Positions 1 to 5,130 of a stretch of 5,130 bases of DNA are shown here, one piece after another. The translations under genes were made by a program, and so were the position numbers. The notes below the pieces were generated by a model. It made no database searches. It was not told where the DNA came from and saw only the letters and a program-made list of their open reading frames with translations. Positions within the stretch are counted from its first letter, which is position 1. Every line of letters starts with the position of its first letter. Source of the DNA: Chloroflexota bacterium (GTDB lineage: Bacteria; Chloroflexota; DTOL01; JACQYG01); assembly GCA_016208345.1 (NCBI GenBank), contig JACQYG010000139.1, positions 1 to 5,130 of the forward strand, given 5' to 3'.

Positions 1-282
1 TTCCTTGGCAAAGAACTCGAGATACAACCCCGGCTGGAAATACGCCGAAGCCACACGATCGTCTGTCCGCACCTTCATGATCCCATGGGCAGCCACATTG
101 TGTGCTTTCTCGCTGGTCCACTCGGTGATGGTCCAGATAACGTGTGGTTGGTCAATGCACTGGTAGAAGTTTCGGCGAAGCACCCCCAGATCGCGATTGA
201 ATTTACTCTCCGCCTCAGCCATACTCTTGAGTTCCTCTTCCAGCTTGCCGCTGGTGATGATGGTGCAGCAGATACTAAACAT
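1..282 (-). CDS. Small ABM-like (dimeric alpha/beta barrel) protein, 3' end cut by window edge
   Basis: The reading frame is open from ATG at 282 to base 1, giving 94 codons with no stop, so the C-terminus lies outside the window. An AGGAGGAA box at 291-298 sits 8 nt before the ATG and fixes the start. The protein begins MFSICCTIITSGKLEEELKS and continues with a helix rich in Glu and Lys (about residues 13-36), a strand around HVIWTITEWTS (47-57), a second helix with His61 and His66, and a strand around GLYLEFFAKE (85-94). This beta-alpha-beta-beta-alpha-beta order, and the 'W.itEW.s..ah..h' pattern, fit the antibiotic-biosynthesis-monooxygenase-like barrel, whose members are about 95-110 residues and usually dimeric. 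Members may be monooxygenases, haem-degrading enzymes or simple binding proteins, so no reaction is assigned. It follows the RraA-like gene after a 68-nt gap on the same strand and is probably in the same transcript. The family call is from fold pattern only. Confidence 0.72.
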   Translation of the reverse strand, partial: MFSICCTIITSGKLEEELKSMAEAESKFNRDLGVLRRNFYQCIDQPHVIWTITEWTSEKAHNVAAHGIMKVRTDDRVASAYFQPGLYLEFFAKE

Positions 283-350
283 TGTAGCCTTTCCTCCTCG
301 CATGACTTGTTTTGTGCTCGCAGTGCTGCAGGCTCGTTGTCGCACAGACC

Positions 351-1058
351 CTACTCTTCGATGGCCCCACCCAAGGCCCGCAGATGTTTGCGGAAGGTGT
401 ACGAAGGGTCCCTCGCCCGCCGGGCCAGATACTCAGCAAATCGCAACTGCTCCCGCAGGGTCCTTCCAGCCCGTACGGCGCTGGCCTGCTCGCGCTCCCT
501 CTGCCAGATATGTCGAGCCGCCGCCAGCACCTCTTCGACACGTTGGCCAGGAACAAAGAGAACACCATCCGGGTCACCGAAGACAACGTCTTCCTTTCCC
601 ACCACGTAATCACCAAATCGCGCCGTGGAAAGCGCGTCTGGGTCAGGTGAGTCCAGTCGCCGTGGGCCAGCGGGACAGGAGCCATAGCTGAACACCGGAA
701 AACCGATCTGCTCAAGCTCCGTCGTGTCACGGTGAGCACCCCAGACGACGATTCCAGCCAGGCCACGTGCCTGGGCCTCGAGGGCCGTGAGATCCCCGAT
801 GCAGCCTTCGTCCAGCCTGCCGGCGTGGTCTATGACCAGGACGTCACCCGGCTCGGCCGTCTCCATCGCTTCCAGAAAAATGTCCACACTGCCGTAGTGG
901 CGCGCAGGCAGGACCCGCCCCGCAACACGATGCCCCGGTAATATGGGTCGGATACCAGGGGGAGCGAGACAGAGTAGTACCGCCAGTCGAAGGCAGGCGT
1001 CGGCGATGAGAGGCGTTGAGAACTCCGAAAAGGCGCCAAATAGTTGTCGGTTGAGCAT
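351..1058 (-). CDS. RraA-like family protein (HMG aldolase / oxaloacetate decarboxylase-type fold) with C-terminal extension
   Basis: Intact 235-residue protein. The ATG at 1058 lies 5 nt after an AGGAGG box (1064-1069). The ATG at 1063-1061 touches that box, is out of frame and is not used. The core fits the RraA/HMG-aldolase fold: EPGDVLVIDHAGR (residues 69-81), the stretch ARGLAGIVVWGAHRD (97-111) with the G-x-x-R-D signature (Arg110, Asp111) that in the aldolases binds substrate and divalent metal, then IGFPVFSYG (118-126), and VVFGDPDGVLFVP (158-170). Known family members cleave 4-hydroxy-4-methyl-2-oxoglutarate, decarboxylate oxaloacetate, or (RraA itself) inhibit RNase E. The intact R-D pair favours a metal-dependent lyase over an RNase regulator, but the substrate is unknown. 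RraA proper is about 160 residues. Here a charged helical tail (about 183-235, with LREQLRFAEYLARRARDP and a HLRALGGAIEE end) is added; I recall similar tails in a subfamily of RraA-like proteins. The gene starts 16 nt after the aldo/keto reductase stop, so co-transcription is likely. Confidence 0.9.
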   Translation of the reverse strand: MLNRQLFGAFSEFSTPLIADACLRLAVLLCLAPPGIRPILPGHRVAGRVLPARHYGSVDIFLEAMETAEPGDVLVIDHAGRLDEGCIGDLTALEAQARGLAGIVVWGAHRDTTELEQIGFPVFSYGSCPAGPRRLDSPDPDALSTARFGDYVVGKEDVVFGDPDGVLFVPGQRVEEVLAAARHIWQREREQASAVRAGRTLREQLRFAEYLARRARDPSYTFRKHLRALGGAIEE

Positions 1059-1063
1059 AGCAT

Positions 1064-1069
1064 CCTCCT
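1064..1069 (-). promoter_or_regulatory. Ribosome binding site of the RraA-like gene
   Basis: A perfect AGGAGG on the minus strand lies directly before two closely spaced ATGs. The ATG at 1063-1061 is too close (0 nt) and opens another frame. The ATG at 1058 is 5 nt away and opens the RraA-like frame. The box lies in the 16-nt gap after the aldo/keto reductase stop (1075-1077). Confidence 0.8.
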
Positions 1070-1074
1070 AAACC

Positions 1075-1738
1075 CTACTCTTCCGCCAGGCCCAACAGCC
1101 TCACGTTATCCAGCACATCTTTGAGGTTGCGCATGCCGATGCACAGGCTGTGAATGTAGGGAAGCCGGGAGGCAAAGGAGAAGGCCGCCTCCGGGTCGGC
1201 AGCCAGTGTGCCGCAGCCCATCACTTTCATGGCCACGACCCCTTTCCCCATCTGCCATGATGGGCACCAGTAGCATTTCAACCTCAGGCCATTCAGCGGC
1301 CAGTCGGGCCACGCCGGCACTGTGGGTGGAAAAGCCCAGCGCCCGCACCCTTCCTTGAGCCTTGTCTTGTTGCCACAACCTCAGGCATTCTCTGGCCGCA
1401 TCAACCCAACTCAAGCCGACACAATGCACAAGGAGAATGTCCAGGTAGTCCGTGCCAAGCTCCGCCAGGATACGGTCCGCCGCTCCGGCTGGTTCGTAGG
1501 TCTTGCTGGCGATCACCACCTGCTCCCGAGGTATCTGCCGCAGAGCATGGGCCACGTGTGGGTGGCTGCCGTAATCGTCCGAGGTATCCCAGAAGGAGAT
1601 GCCCAAATCCAGAGCCTGCAGCAACAGGGCCGCTCCTTCCTCCGGGGAAAGCCGGTCACTCTGCGGCCCCATGTAGGCGGTGCCGAAGGCCAGGCGAGAA
1701 ACCATGAGTCCCGTATTCCCTAGTAGCACAGTCTGCAC
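1075..1738 (-). pseudogene. Aldo/keto reductase, frame-disrupted near 1250 with an apparent internal deletion
   Basis: This is an NAD(P)H-dependent oxidoreductase of the short aldo/keto reductase type. The proposed start is GTG at 1738 (VQTVLLGNTGLMVSRLAFGT, the canonical N-terminal hairpin); the ATG at 1705 would lose that hairpin. Numbered from the GTG, the tetrad is complete: Asp51 and Tyr56 in FWDTSDDYG, Lys79 in VVIASKTY, His105 in ILLVHCVG. The frame is good to about residue 163 (EMLLVPIMAD, base 1250). The C-terminal part then continues one base out of frame as GKGVVAMKVMGCGTLAAD, followed by LPYIHSLCIGMRNLKDVLDN, to TAG at 1075-1077. Homologues as I remember them carry about 25 more residues between these two blocks (a helix ending in '...A...GKGV'), so the lesion looks like a deletion of length 3n+2 rather than a point error. 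The missing part lies in the second half of the barrel, so the product should be inactive. The gene starts inside the end of the helical-protein gene (19-nt overlap). Confidence 0.82.
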
Positions 1739-2548
1739 TCCCGTCCCCCCCTCTGAAGTTGGAGTATGATCGCCGCCTGCAGAGAACCCCAGCGGCCTGT
1801 TTCGTCCGGATTCGCTAGCTCCTGCCAGGTGCGTCGCCTGAAAGGGCTGCTGCCCCGCCAGCGGCCGTCGGGTTTGCGCCGGGAGACCAGCCACTCCAGG
1901 GCTGGACGGGCACCGGGGTAATCCAGGGCCCCCAACTCGGCCAGAACTCGCAGTACGATGGATGGCCGCTTCGGCTTGGGGGAAGCGAGGCCGGGCCGGC
2001 AGGGCCGCCAGCCCCCACAAGGCGCGGGCAGCGCCCCAGGCGCACGGCAGTTCACCGTTGTATGAGCAGCGCCAGCCTGCCTCCTGGGCGTCGTGCGCCA
2101 GGTAGTTAACGATCGCGTGCACTCGTGGGTCATCGGCCTGGCCGCAATGGAGGGCATAGCGGAGCAGGTTTCCCCAGAAGCAGGAGAGGCCGTGCGCGCC
2201 CCTTGTGATAGCCTGCTTCAGCTCGCCCTGGGTGGCAGCCAGCATGAAGGCTGCACCACGTCGCAGGCGCGAATCGGCGCCATCTGCGTTCAGTTCCGCC
2301 AGCAACAGCATGCTCCAGTGGGTGCTGGTGTACTTAGGGGTGTAGTAACCGCGCTCACCGGCCCAATTCCCCTCGTCGGCCTGCCCGGCCAGGATTGCCG
2401 GGATCGGGCCTTCGGTCATGATCGCCTGGTGGGCGGCCTCGACTTCAGGGTCGCCTGCCGGCCGCGTCAGGAGCGAACGCAGGGTTAGATAACGGATCGA
2501 GGGGGTACTGGCAGCCAGTAACCAGTGGATGAGGTCTGAATCGCTCAT
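1720..2548 (-). pseudogene. Prenyltransferase/squalene-oxidase-like all-helical repeat protein, frame-disrupted near 1955 with an apparent internal deletion
   Basis: The ATG at 2548 (MSDSDLIHWLLAASTPSIRY) is chosen because GAAGG (2556-2560) precedes it at good spacing and homologues begin with this 'WLL..d.psiRYltLrdLL' helix; the ATG at 2584 has no such support. Repeated helical pairs with aromatic motifs follow: YYTPKYTSTHWSMLLLAEL (68-86), GLSCFWGNLLRYAL (120-133), GWRCSYNGELPCAWGAARAL (158-177). This resembles the alpha/alpha toroid of squalene-cyclase-like proteins. The family is mostly uncharacterised and the protein lacks an obvious cyclase DxDD motif, so no cyclisation activity is claimed. 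After AEAAIHR (residue 198, base 1955) the homologous sequence resumes one base out of frame: VLRVLAELGALDYP, ALEWLVSRRKPDGRW, then RRRTWQELANPDETGRWGSL, to TAG at 1720-1722. Homologues as I recall them have about 40 more residues here, including a 'W.rfGfPl....DvLe' stretch, so a deletion of length 3n+2 is inferred. Confidence 0.75.
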
Positions 2549-2554
2549 TTTCGT

Positions 2555-2560
2555 TCCTTC
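2555..2560 (-). promoter_or_regulatory. Ribosome binding site deciding the start of the helical-repeat protein
   Basis: GAAGGA on the minus strand lies 6 nt before the ATG at 2548. It supports that start over the upstream in-frame ATG at 2584, whose upstream sequence has no comparable purine box. The gap to the MFS stop (2549-2634, 86 nt) shows no clear hairpin followed by a T-run, so read-through transcription from the MFS gene is possible. Confidence 0.6.
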
Positions 2561-2634
2561 TTTAAGATTTGGTAGCGAGGGCACAGGTGGCTGATGGTGG
2601 GGCCTGGTCGCAGGGCTTCGGTCCGATAAAAGGC

Positions 2635-3870
2635 TCAGTTCCTGGCAGGCAAAGGCGCGTACAGCCCTCGCCTTAACAGGGCGAACCCAAGTGCGGCCGC
2701 CAGACCCATCGCCAGGCCACCATACCAGATCATCACCGGTGCCAGGTTATCGTTCAGGAAGCCCCCAGCCACCGGACCGATCCCGAACCCGATCCCCCAC
2801 GTCAGGCCGTAGACGCTCATGTAGCGGCCGCGCATATCCGGCGGAGCCAGGTTGGCGGTCAAAGCCGTGGAGGTCGGGATCATGACCATTTCGCCGATGG
2901 TAAGCACGACCATGCTCACCAGGAACGTCGGGAAGTTCCACCCTAACGCTACGCTGCCTACGCCCAGGGCGTAGAACAGCGATCCGACCGCCAGCACCGG
3001 CAGATGGTGGTATTGCTCGGTGGCCCGGGTGATGGTGTACTGGAAAAGCACCACCATCGCCGCATTGGTGGCCATGACGAAGCCGTACTGGTTCTCTGGC
3101 ACGCCGAAGTTCTCCTTGGCGTACACCGGCAAGAGCACCATCATCAGCGAGTAGGTCATCGTGGCCAGGGTGTATACCCCGCAGAATGCCAGGAATGGCC
3201 GGTCGCGCAGGATTGGGCCGTAGCTACTATCCCTTCGGGGTTGGTCAAGAGCATCCTGTTTTGTCAGCAGGGTCTCCGCCACGAAGAACAGGATCAACAG
3301 GGCGAAGGCGGCACCCGCCCCTGCCGCGATGTAGAACGCTAGGGCGTAGGACACAGCGGTGACAAACCCTCCGACCGAAGGGCCAATCGCTATGCCCAGG
3401 TTGGTGATCATGCGCAGCAGGGCATAGGCCCCTGCTCGCCGCTCCGGCTCGATCAGATCGGCCACCATCGAGTCAACCCCAACGCGATACAGCGGGCCGA
3501 AGGCGCCGTTGAACAGCATCAAGATCACCCACGGTTGCAGCGTGTCGAAGATACTCATCGCTATCAGGGTGACACTGCCTGCGCCCAGACTCAACACCAT
3601 GGCGCCTTTGCGACCGAACCGGTCCACCGCTGGGCCGGCAACGAAGGTCGCGGCCAGCCCGGTGACCGAGTTCAACGTGAGCAGCAAGGCGACAGTGGTC
3701 AAGGGGATGTCCAGCCGTCGGCGCATGTAGATGGTCATGAAGGGCCAGACCATGCTGGAGCCGGCGGCGTTGATCAGCATGCCCCAGAACAGAAGCCAGA
3801 ACTGACGCGGATAGCCTGCGGTGGTCTGTCGGACTCGATCGAACAGGCCTGGGTGGCTCCGCAATCCCAT
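2635..3870 (-). CDS. Major facilitator superfamily transporter, 12-TM drug-efflux type
   Basis: Intact 411-residue inner-membrane protein. The ATG at 3870 has an AGGAGG box on the minus strand 8 nt upstream. About 12 hydrophobic segments can be drawn (near residues 23-45, 59-80, 89-108, 113-135, 146-170, 173-198, 224-250, 262-281, 290-310, 314-336, 350-372, 378-399), with a charged central loop at about 200-223 (TKQDALDQPRRDSSYGPILR). The loop between helices 2 and 3 carries the MFS motif A, GPAVDRFGRKGAM (79-91), and NLGIAIGPSVGGF (157-169) resembles the efflux-type motif C of helix 5. LAPPDMRGRYMSVYGLTWGI (341-360) is the matching half-repeat seen in MdtH/Bcr-like exporters. The family moves small molecules by proton exchange, usually outward for this 12-TM drug:H+ type. 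The substrate cannot be read. The gene lies 86 nt upstream of the helical protein on the same strand and abuts a tiny reading frame upstream. Confidence 0.92.
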   Translation of the reverse strand: MGLRSHPGLFDRVRQTTAGYPRQFWLLFWGMLINAAGSSMVWPFMTIYMRRRLDIPLTTVALLLTLNSVTGLAATFVAGPAVDRFGRKGAMVLSLGAGSVTLIAMSIFDTLQPWVILMLFNGAFGPLYRVGVDSMVADLIEPERRAGAYALLRMITNLGIAIGPSVGGFVTAVSYALAFYIAAGAGAAFALLILFFVAETLLTKQDALDQPRRDSSYGPILRDRPFLAFCGVYTLATMTYSLMMVLLPVYAKENFGVPENQYGFVMATNAAMVVLFQYTITRATEQYHHLPVLAVGSLFYALGVGSVALGWNFPTFLVSMVVLTIGEMVMIPTSTALTANLAPPDMRGRYMSVYGLTWGIGFGIGPVAGGFLNDNLAPVMIWYGGLAMGLAAALGFALLRRGLYAPLPARN

Positions 3871-3948
3871 CTATCTGTCCTCCTCTGACCACTGCAATAG
3901 ATCATCCAGACATGCGTTATGTCGGCTCAGCAGCCAGAGAACATCCAT
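3871..3948 (-). CDS. Possible 25-residue leader peptide or gene remnant abutting the MFS start
   Basis: ATG at 3948 opens a 25-codon frame beginning MDVLWLLSRHNACLDDLLQW and ending at TAG 3873-3871. The next base begins the MFS ATG (TAGATG). A GGGAGG box (3957-3962) sits 8 nt before this ATG, and the MFS ribosome binding site lies inside the peptide's last codons (Glu-Glu-Asp), an arrangement that would couple the two translations. The frame is open further upstream to TAA at about 3990, including a GTG, so a slightly longer product (with RIAWEDEHMDVLW) is possible. The composition is amphipathic-helical. I recognise no family. It could be a coupling leader, a real microprotein, or the tail of a lost gene such as a regulator. 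Confidence 0.33.
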   Translation of the reverse strand: MDVLWLLSRHNACLDDLLQWSEEDR

Positions 3949-3956
3949 GTGCTCAT

Positions 3957-3962
3957 CCTCCC
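3957..3962 (-). promoter_or_regulatory. Shine-Dalgarno-like GGGAGG before the 25-codon frame
   Basis: GGGAGG on the minus strand lies 8 nt upstream of the ATG at 3948. It also precedes an overlapping ATG at 3956-3954 that opens a 9-codon frame closing at a TGA. This second purine box, 87 nt before the MFS start and separate from the MFS box, is the main evidence that the small frame is translated. Confidence 0.4.
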
Positions 3963-4071
3963 AAGCAATTCTGTGAAGAGACACCCAACTTTAGATTGAC
4001 GGGCAGCCTAGCCGGTCGTTCATTGGCTGTCCCGACCTCCCGTCTGCGCAGGGCGCTGTTCGTGTGAATGC

Positions 4072-4674
4072 TCACTTTTTGAAGAAAACGCTCAGGTTGC
4101 GGGGGAGAATATCGAGATCCTCAATCAGGTCGAGCCGCTCTAATTTCTTTACCGTTGCGCCGGGTAGCTGGTCCGCTGGAACTCCTTCCAAAAGAAGGGC
4201 GGTCTCCTCCTGAGAGAACTCTTCCTTTCCTTCAATCCATTGCAGGAAATCCCTATCCTGTGGGCAGACCCTTTGGCAGTGAAGACACCCTTCCGGACAA
4301 TTGTGCCAGGAAGGGTCTATCCAGGCCGGAAACGGAATATCGCCCGATCTCTCATTGTGAAAGACGATACACCGCTCGGCGCGGAGAAGAAAACGATCAG
4401 AAGTGATGGCGCCGGTAGGACAGTGATGGATGCAGGCATGGCAGTTTTTGCAGCTTTCCATCATCTGTGCTTCCCTCCAGTCGTCTCCCTGGCAAGGCAA
4501 GTCGGAGTAACAAGCCACAAGCTGGTGGAAGCTCCCCATTCCAGGGACGTAACAGATGTTGTTTCTTCCGTACCAGCCCAGTCCGCTACGCACGGCCAGG
4601 AGTTTCAAAGGCAGCGCGGTCCGAGCCACGCGGTATCCGTCTGTGCCGAGGATTTTTGCGAGGATCTCTTCCAC
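4072..4674 (-). CDS. QueG-like protein, C-terminal half with two 4Fe-4S cluster motifs (downstream part of a frame-broken gene)
   Basis: As an independent frame it would start at GTG 4674, 12 nt after AAGGAG (4687-4692), and give 200 residues. It is the direct continuation of the fragment at 4692-5000. LAVRSGLGWYGRNNICYVPG (26-45) matches the 'sGLGWiGKn..li.p..Gs' block of epoxyqueuosine reductases. CKNCHACIHHCP (Cys75, 78, 81, 85) is a classic CxxCxxCxxxCP ferredoxin motif. A conserved RCIVFHNE (101-108) corresponds to the 'RCISYLTIE' of QueG. CPEGCLHCQRVCP (Cys126, 130, 133, 137) supplies the second cluster. QueG uses cobalamin and two 4Fe-4S clusters to reduce epoxyqueuosine to queuosine in tRNA. 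This homologue is short (about 308 residues with the upstream part, against about 350-380), so it may be a paralogue with another substrate, and no gene symbol is given. It is probably separate in function from the genes downstream. Confidence 0.82.
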   Translation of the reverse strand: MEEILAKILGTDGYRVARTALPLKLLAVRSGLGWYGRNNICYVPGMGSFHQLVACYSDLPCQGDDWREAQMMESCKNCHACIHHCPTGAITSDRFLLRAERCIVFHNERSGDIPFPAWIDPSWHNCPEGCLHCQRVCPQDRDFLQWIEGKEEFSQEETALLLEGVPADQLPGATVKKLERLDLIEDLDILPRNLSVFFKK

Positions 4675-4691
4675 CCGTTTGCGTGTCTCCT

Positions 4692-5000
4692 TTAGGCGAC
4701 GTAGGTCGGAGGAATGATGAGCGGCCGCGATTCCCCATTCAAGGTCAGGACAATCTGACTCTGAGGTCGAGGAACAGCGACCACGATCAGGGACCTGGCT
4801 TCTGGCAAACTATCGGGAAGTCTGAAATCAAACCAGGCAAGACGTTCCTGGTAGAATTCTTTGTCGAAGAGACCCTGCCTGTAGCGCCCTATAATTTCCT
4901 CTTGCAGGTCACGGAGATGTTGAATGGGCACGATGCGCCCCTGATAACCCCGTTCTTCCAGTTGAGAAAAGAGCTGTTCCGTCATCGGCCTCATAACCAT
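4692..5000 (-). CDS. QueG-like protein, N-terminal half (DUF1730-like), ending at a premature stop
   Basis: 102 residues from ATG 5000 to TAA 4694-4692. The start is uncertain: ATG 5000 has GGAAGGG about 10 nt upstream, while in-frame ATGs at 4994 and 4985 (MTEQLFSQLEERGYQGRI) are also possible, the last being the likeliest homologous start. Visible features are a helical N-terminus (HLRDLQEEIIGRYRQGLFDK, 28-47), the strand ARSLIVVAVPRPQ (68-80) typical of the QueG/DUF1730 N-terminal domain, and the end IIPPTYVA (95-102). In related proteins 'IPPTY' is followed without a break by '..eTrrrveeiL', which is exactly what the next frame encodes just after the stop (KETRKR). I infer a one-base loss at about 4693-4697. 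One extra C in the GCC before the TAA would restore V-A-L-K-E-T-R. The TAA overlaps AAGGAG, so limited restart downstream cannot be excluded. Confidence 0.75.
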   Translation of the reverse strand: MVMRPMTEQLFSQLEERGYQGRIVPIQHLRDLQEEIIGRYRQGLFDKEFYQERLAWFDFRLPDSLPEARSLIVVAVPRPQSQIVLTLNGESRPLIIPPTYVA

Positions 5001-5130
5001 TTGATTGTCACCCTTCCACGTAACTTTTAGACTTTCTTTGGCCTTCTTTTATCCTTATGTCGAGTTTTCTTCACACGCGCGAGCTCACTACCAGATCACA
5101 CGGCCATAAGCGTTAAGCCCAGCCGCCCCG
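5001..5130 (-). other. Upstream region of the QueG-like gene; possible last codons of a preceding gene
   Basis: No convincing sigma-70 promoter pair is visible on the minus strand; the AT-rich stretch at about 5015-5055 (AAGGATAAAAGAAGG and AAAGTCTAAAAG) is the most likely leader or promoter zone. From the right edge, one minus frame is open for 13 codons (GAAGLNAYGRVIW) to TAG at 5090-5088. It could be the end of a gene outside the window, but it is too short to test. Confidence 0.2.

Noticed and set aside
275..766. Minus-strand 163-codon frame overlapping the RraA-like gene
   Set aside because: It lies in another frame within a well-supported RraA-like gene, overlaps the start of the ABM-like gene, and shows no recognisable domain.
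1322..1723. Long plus-strand frame (133 codons) opposite the aldo/keto reductase
   Set aside because: It is antisense to a frame with a clear catalytic tetrad and has no family-like motif. High GC produces such shadows. The same holds for the plus frames at 85-609, 197-691, 312-650, 2093-2488, 3004-3342, 3535-3888 and 4240-5030.
1745..1751. Run of seven G (minus strand) at the overlap of the helical-protein and reductase genes, as a programmed frameshift site
   Set aside because: The upstream gene already terminates normally in its C-terminal frame and the reductase has its own GTG start, so no shift is needed. The run may instead contribute to the reductase ribosome binding site.
3996..4024. 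Plus-strand promoter-like TTGACG with TTCATT 17 nt later
   Set aside because: The -10 is poor and there is no plus-strand gene downstream.
4026..4060. GC-rich self-complementary GCGC-CCT-GCGC after the QueG-like gene, as a terminator
   Set aside because: The stem is only 4 bp with a mismatch next to it, and no T-run follows on the minus strand.
1..5130. tRNA/rRNA genes, CRISPR repeats, insertion sequences, attachment sites
   Set aside because: I found no cloverleaf sequence, regularly spaced direct repeats, transposase-like frame or terminal inverted repeats by eye on either strand.

Overview
All supportable genes in this window lie on the minus strand and are read from right to left. The sequence looks GC-rich, and Shine-Dalgarno boxes are strong before several genes, so this is bacterial chromosomal DNA. 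The mixture of families (a short QueG-like iron-sulfur protein, an all-helical squalene-cyclase-like protein, a short aldo/keto reductase and a long RraA-like protein) reminds me of environmental Chloroflexota (Anaerolineae-type) genomes. That is a recollection of where such families occur, not a result, and I hold it loosely.

Layout in transcription order: (1) 5130-5001, upstream region, possibly with the last codons of another gene; (2) 5000-4072, a short QueG-like (epoxyqueuosine-reductase-like) protein with two 4Fe-4S motifs, split by a frame break at about 4693; (3) 4071-3871, an intergenic stretch holding a 25-codon reading frame that ends exactly where the next gene starts; (4) 3870-2635, an intact 12-helix MFS exporter; (5) 2548-1720, a prenyltransferase/squalene-oxidase-like helical-repeat protein with a frame break at about 1955; (6) 1738-1075, an aldo/keto reductase with a complete catalytic tetrad and a frame break at about 1250; (7) 1058-351, an intact RraA-like protein with a C-terminal extension; (8) 282-1, the first 94 codons of a small ABM-like (dimeric alpha/beta barrel) protein that runs off the left edge.

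Genes 5 to 8 are tightly packed (19-nt overlap, 16-nt gap, 68-nt gap) and probably co-transcribed, perhaps with the MFS gene as well. An oxidoreductase, an RraA-like aldolase/decarboxylase-type enzyme and an ABM-like protein beside an exporter would suit a small-molecule catabolic or detoxification operon. No substrate can be read from the sequence.

The most notable feature is damage. Three of six recognisable genes are broken in frame. In two of them a block of the family fold (my estimate is about 40 and about 25 residues) appears to be missing at the break. As a result a naive ORF call gives a false 492-residue fusion of the helical protein and the reductase. Either this is a decaying locus or the assembly is faulty here. 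I do not see clear evidence of a wholly new system.
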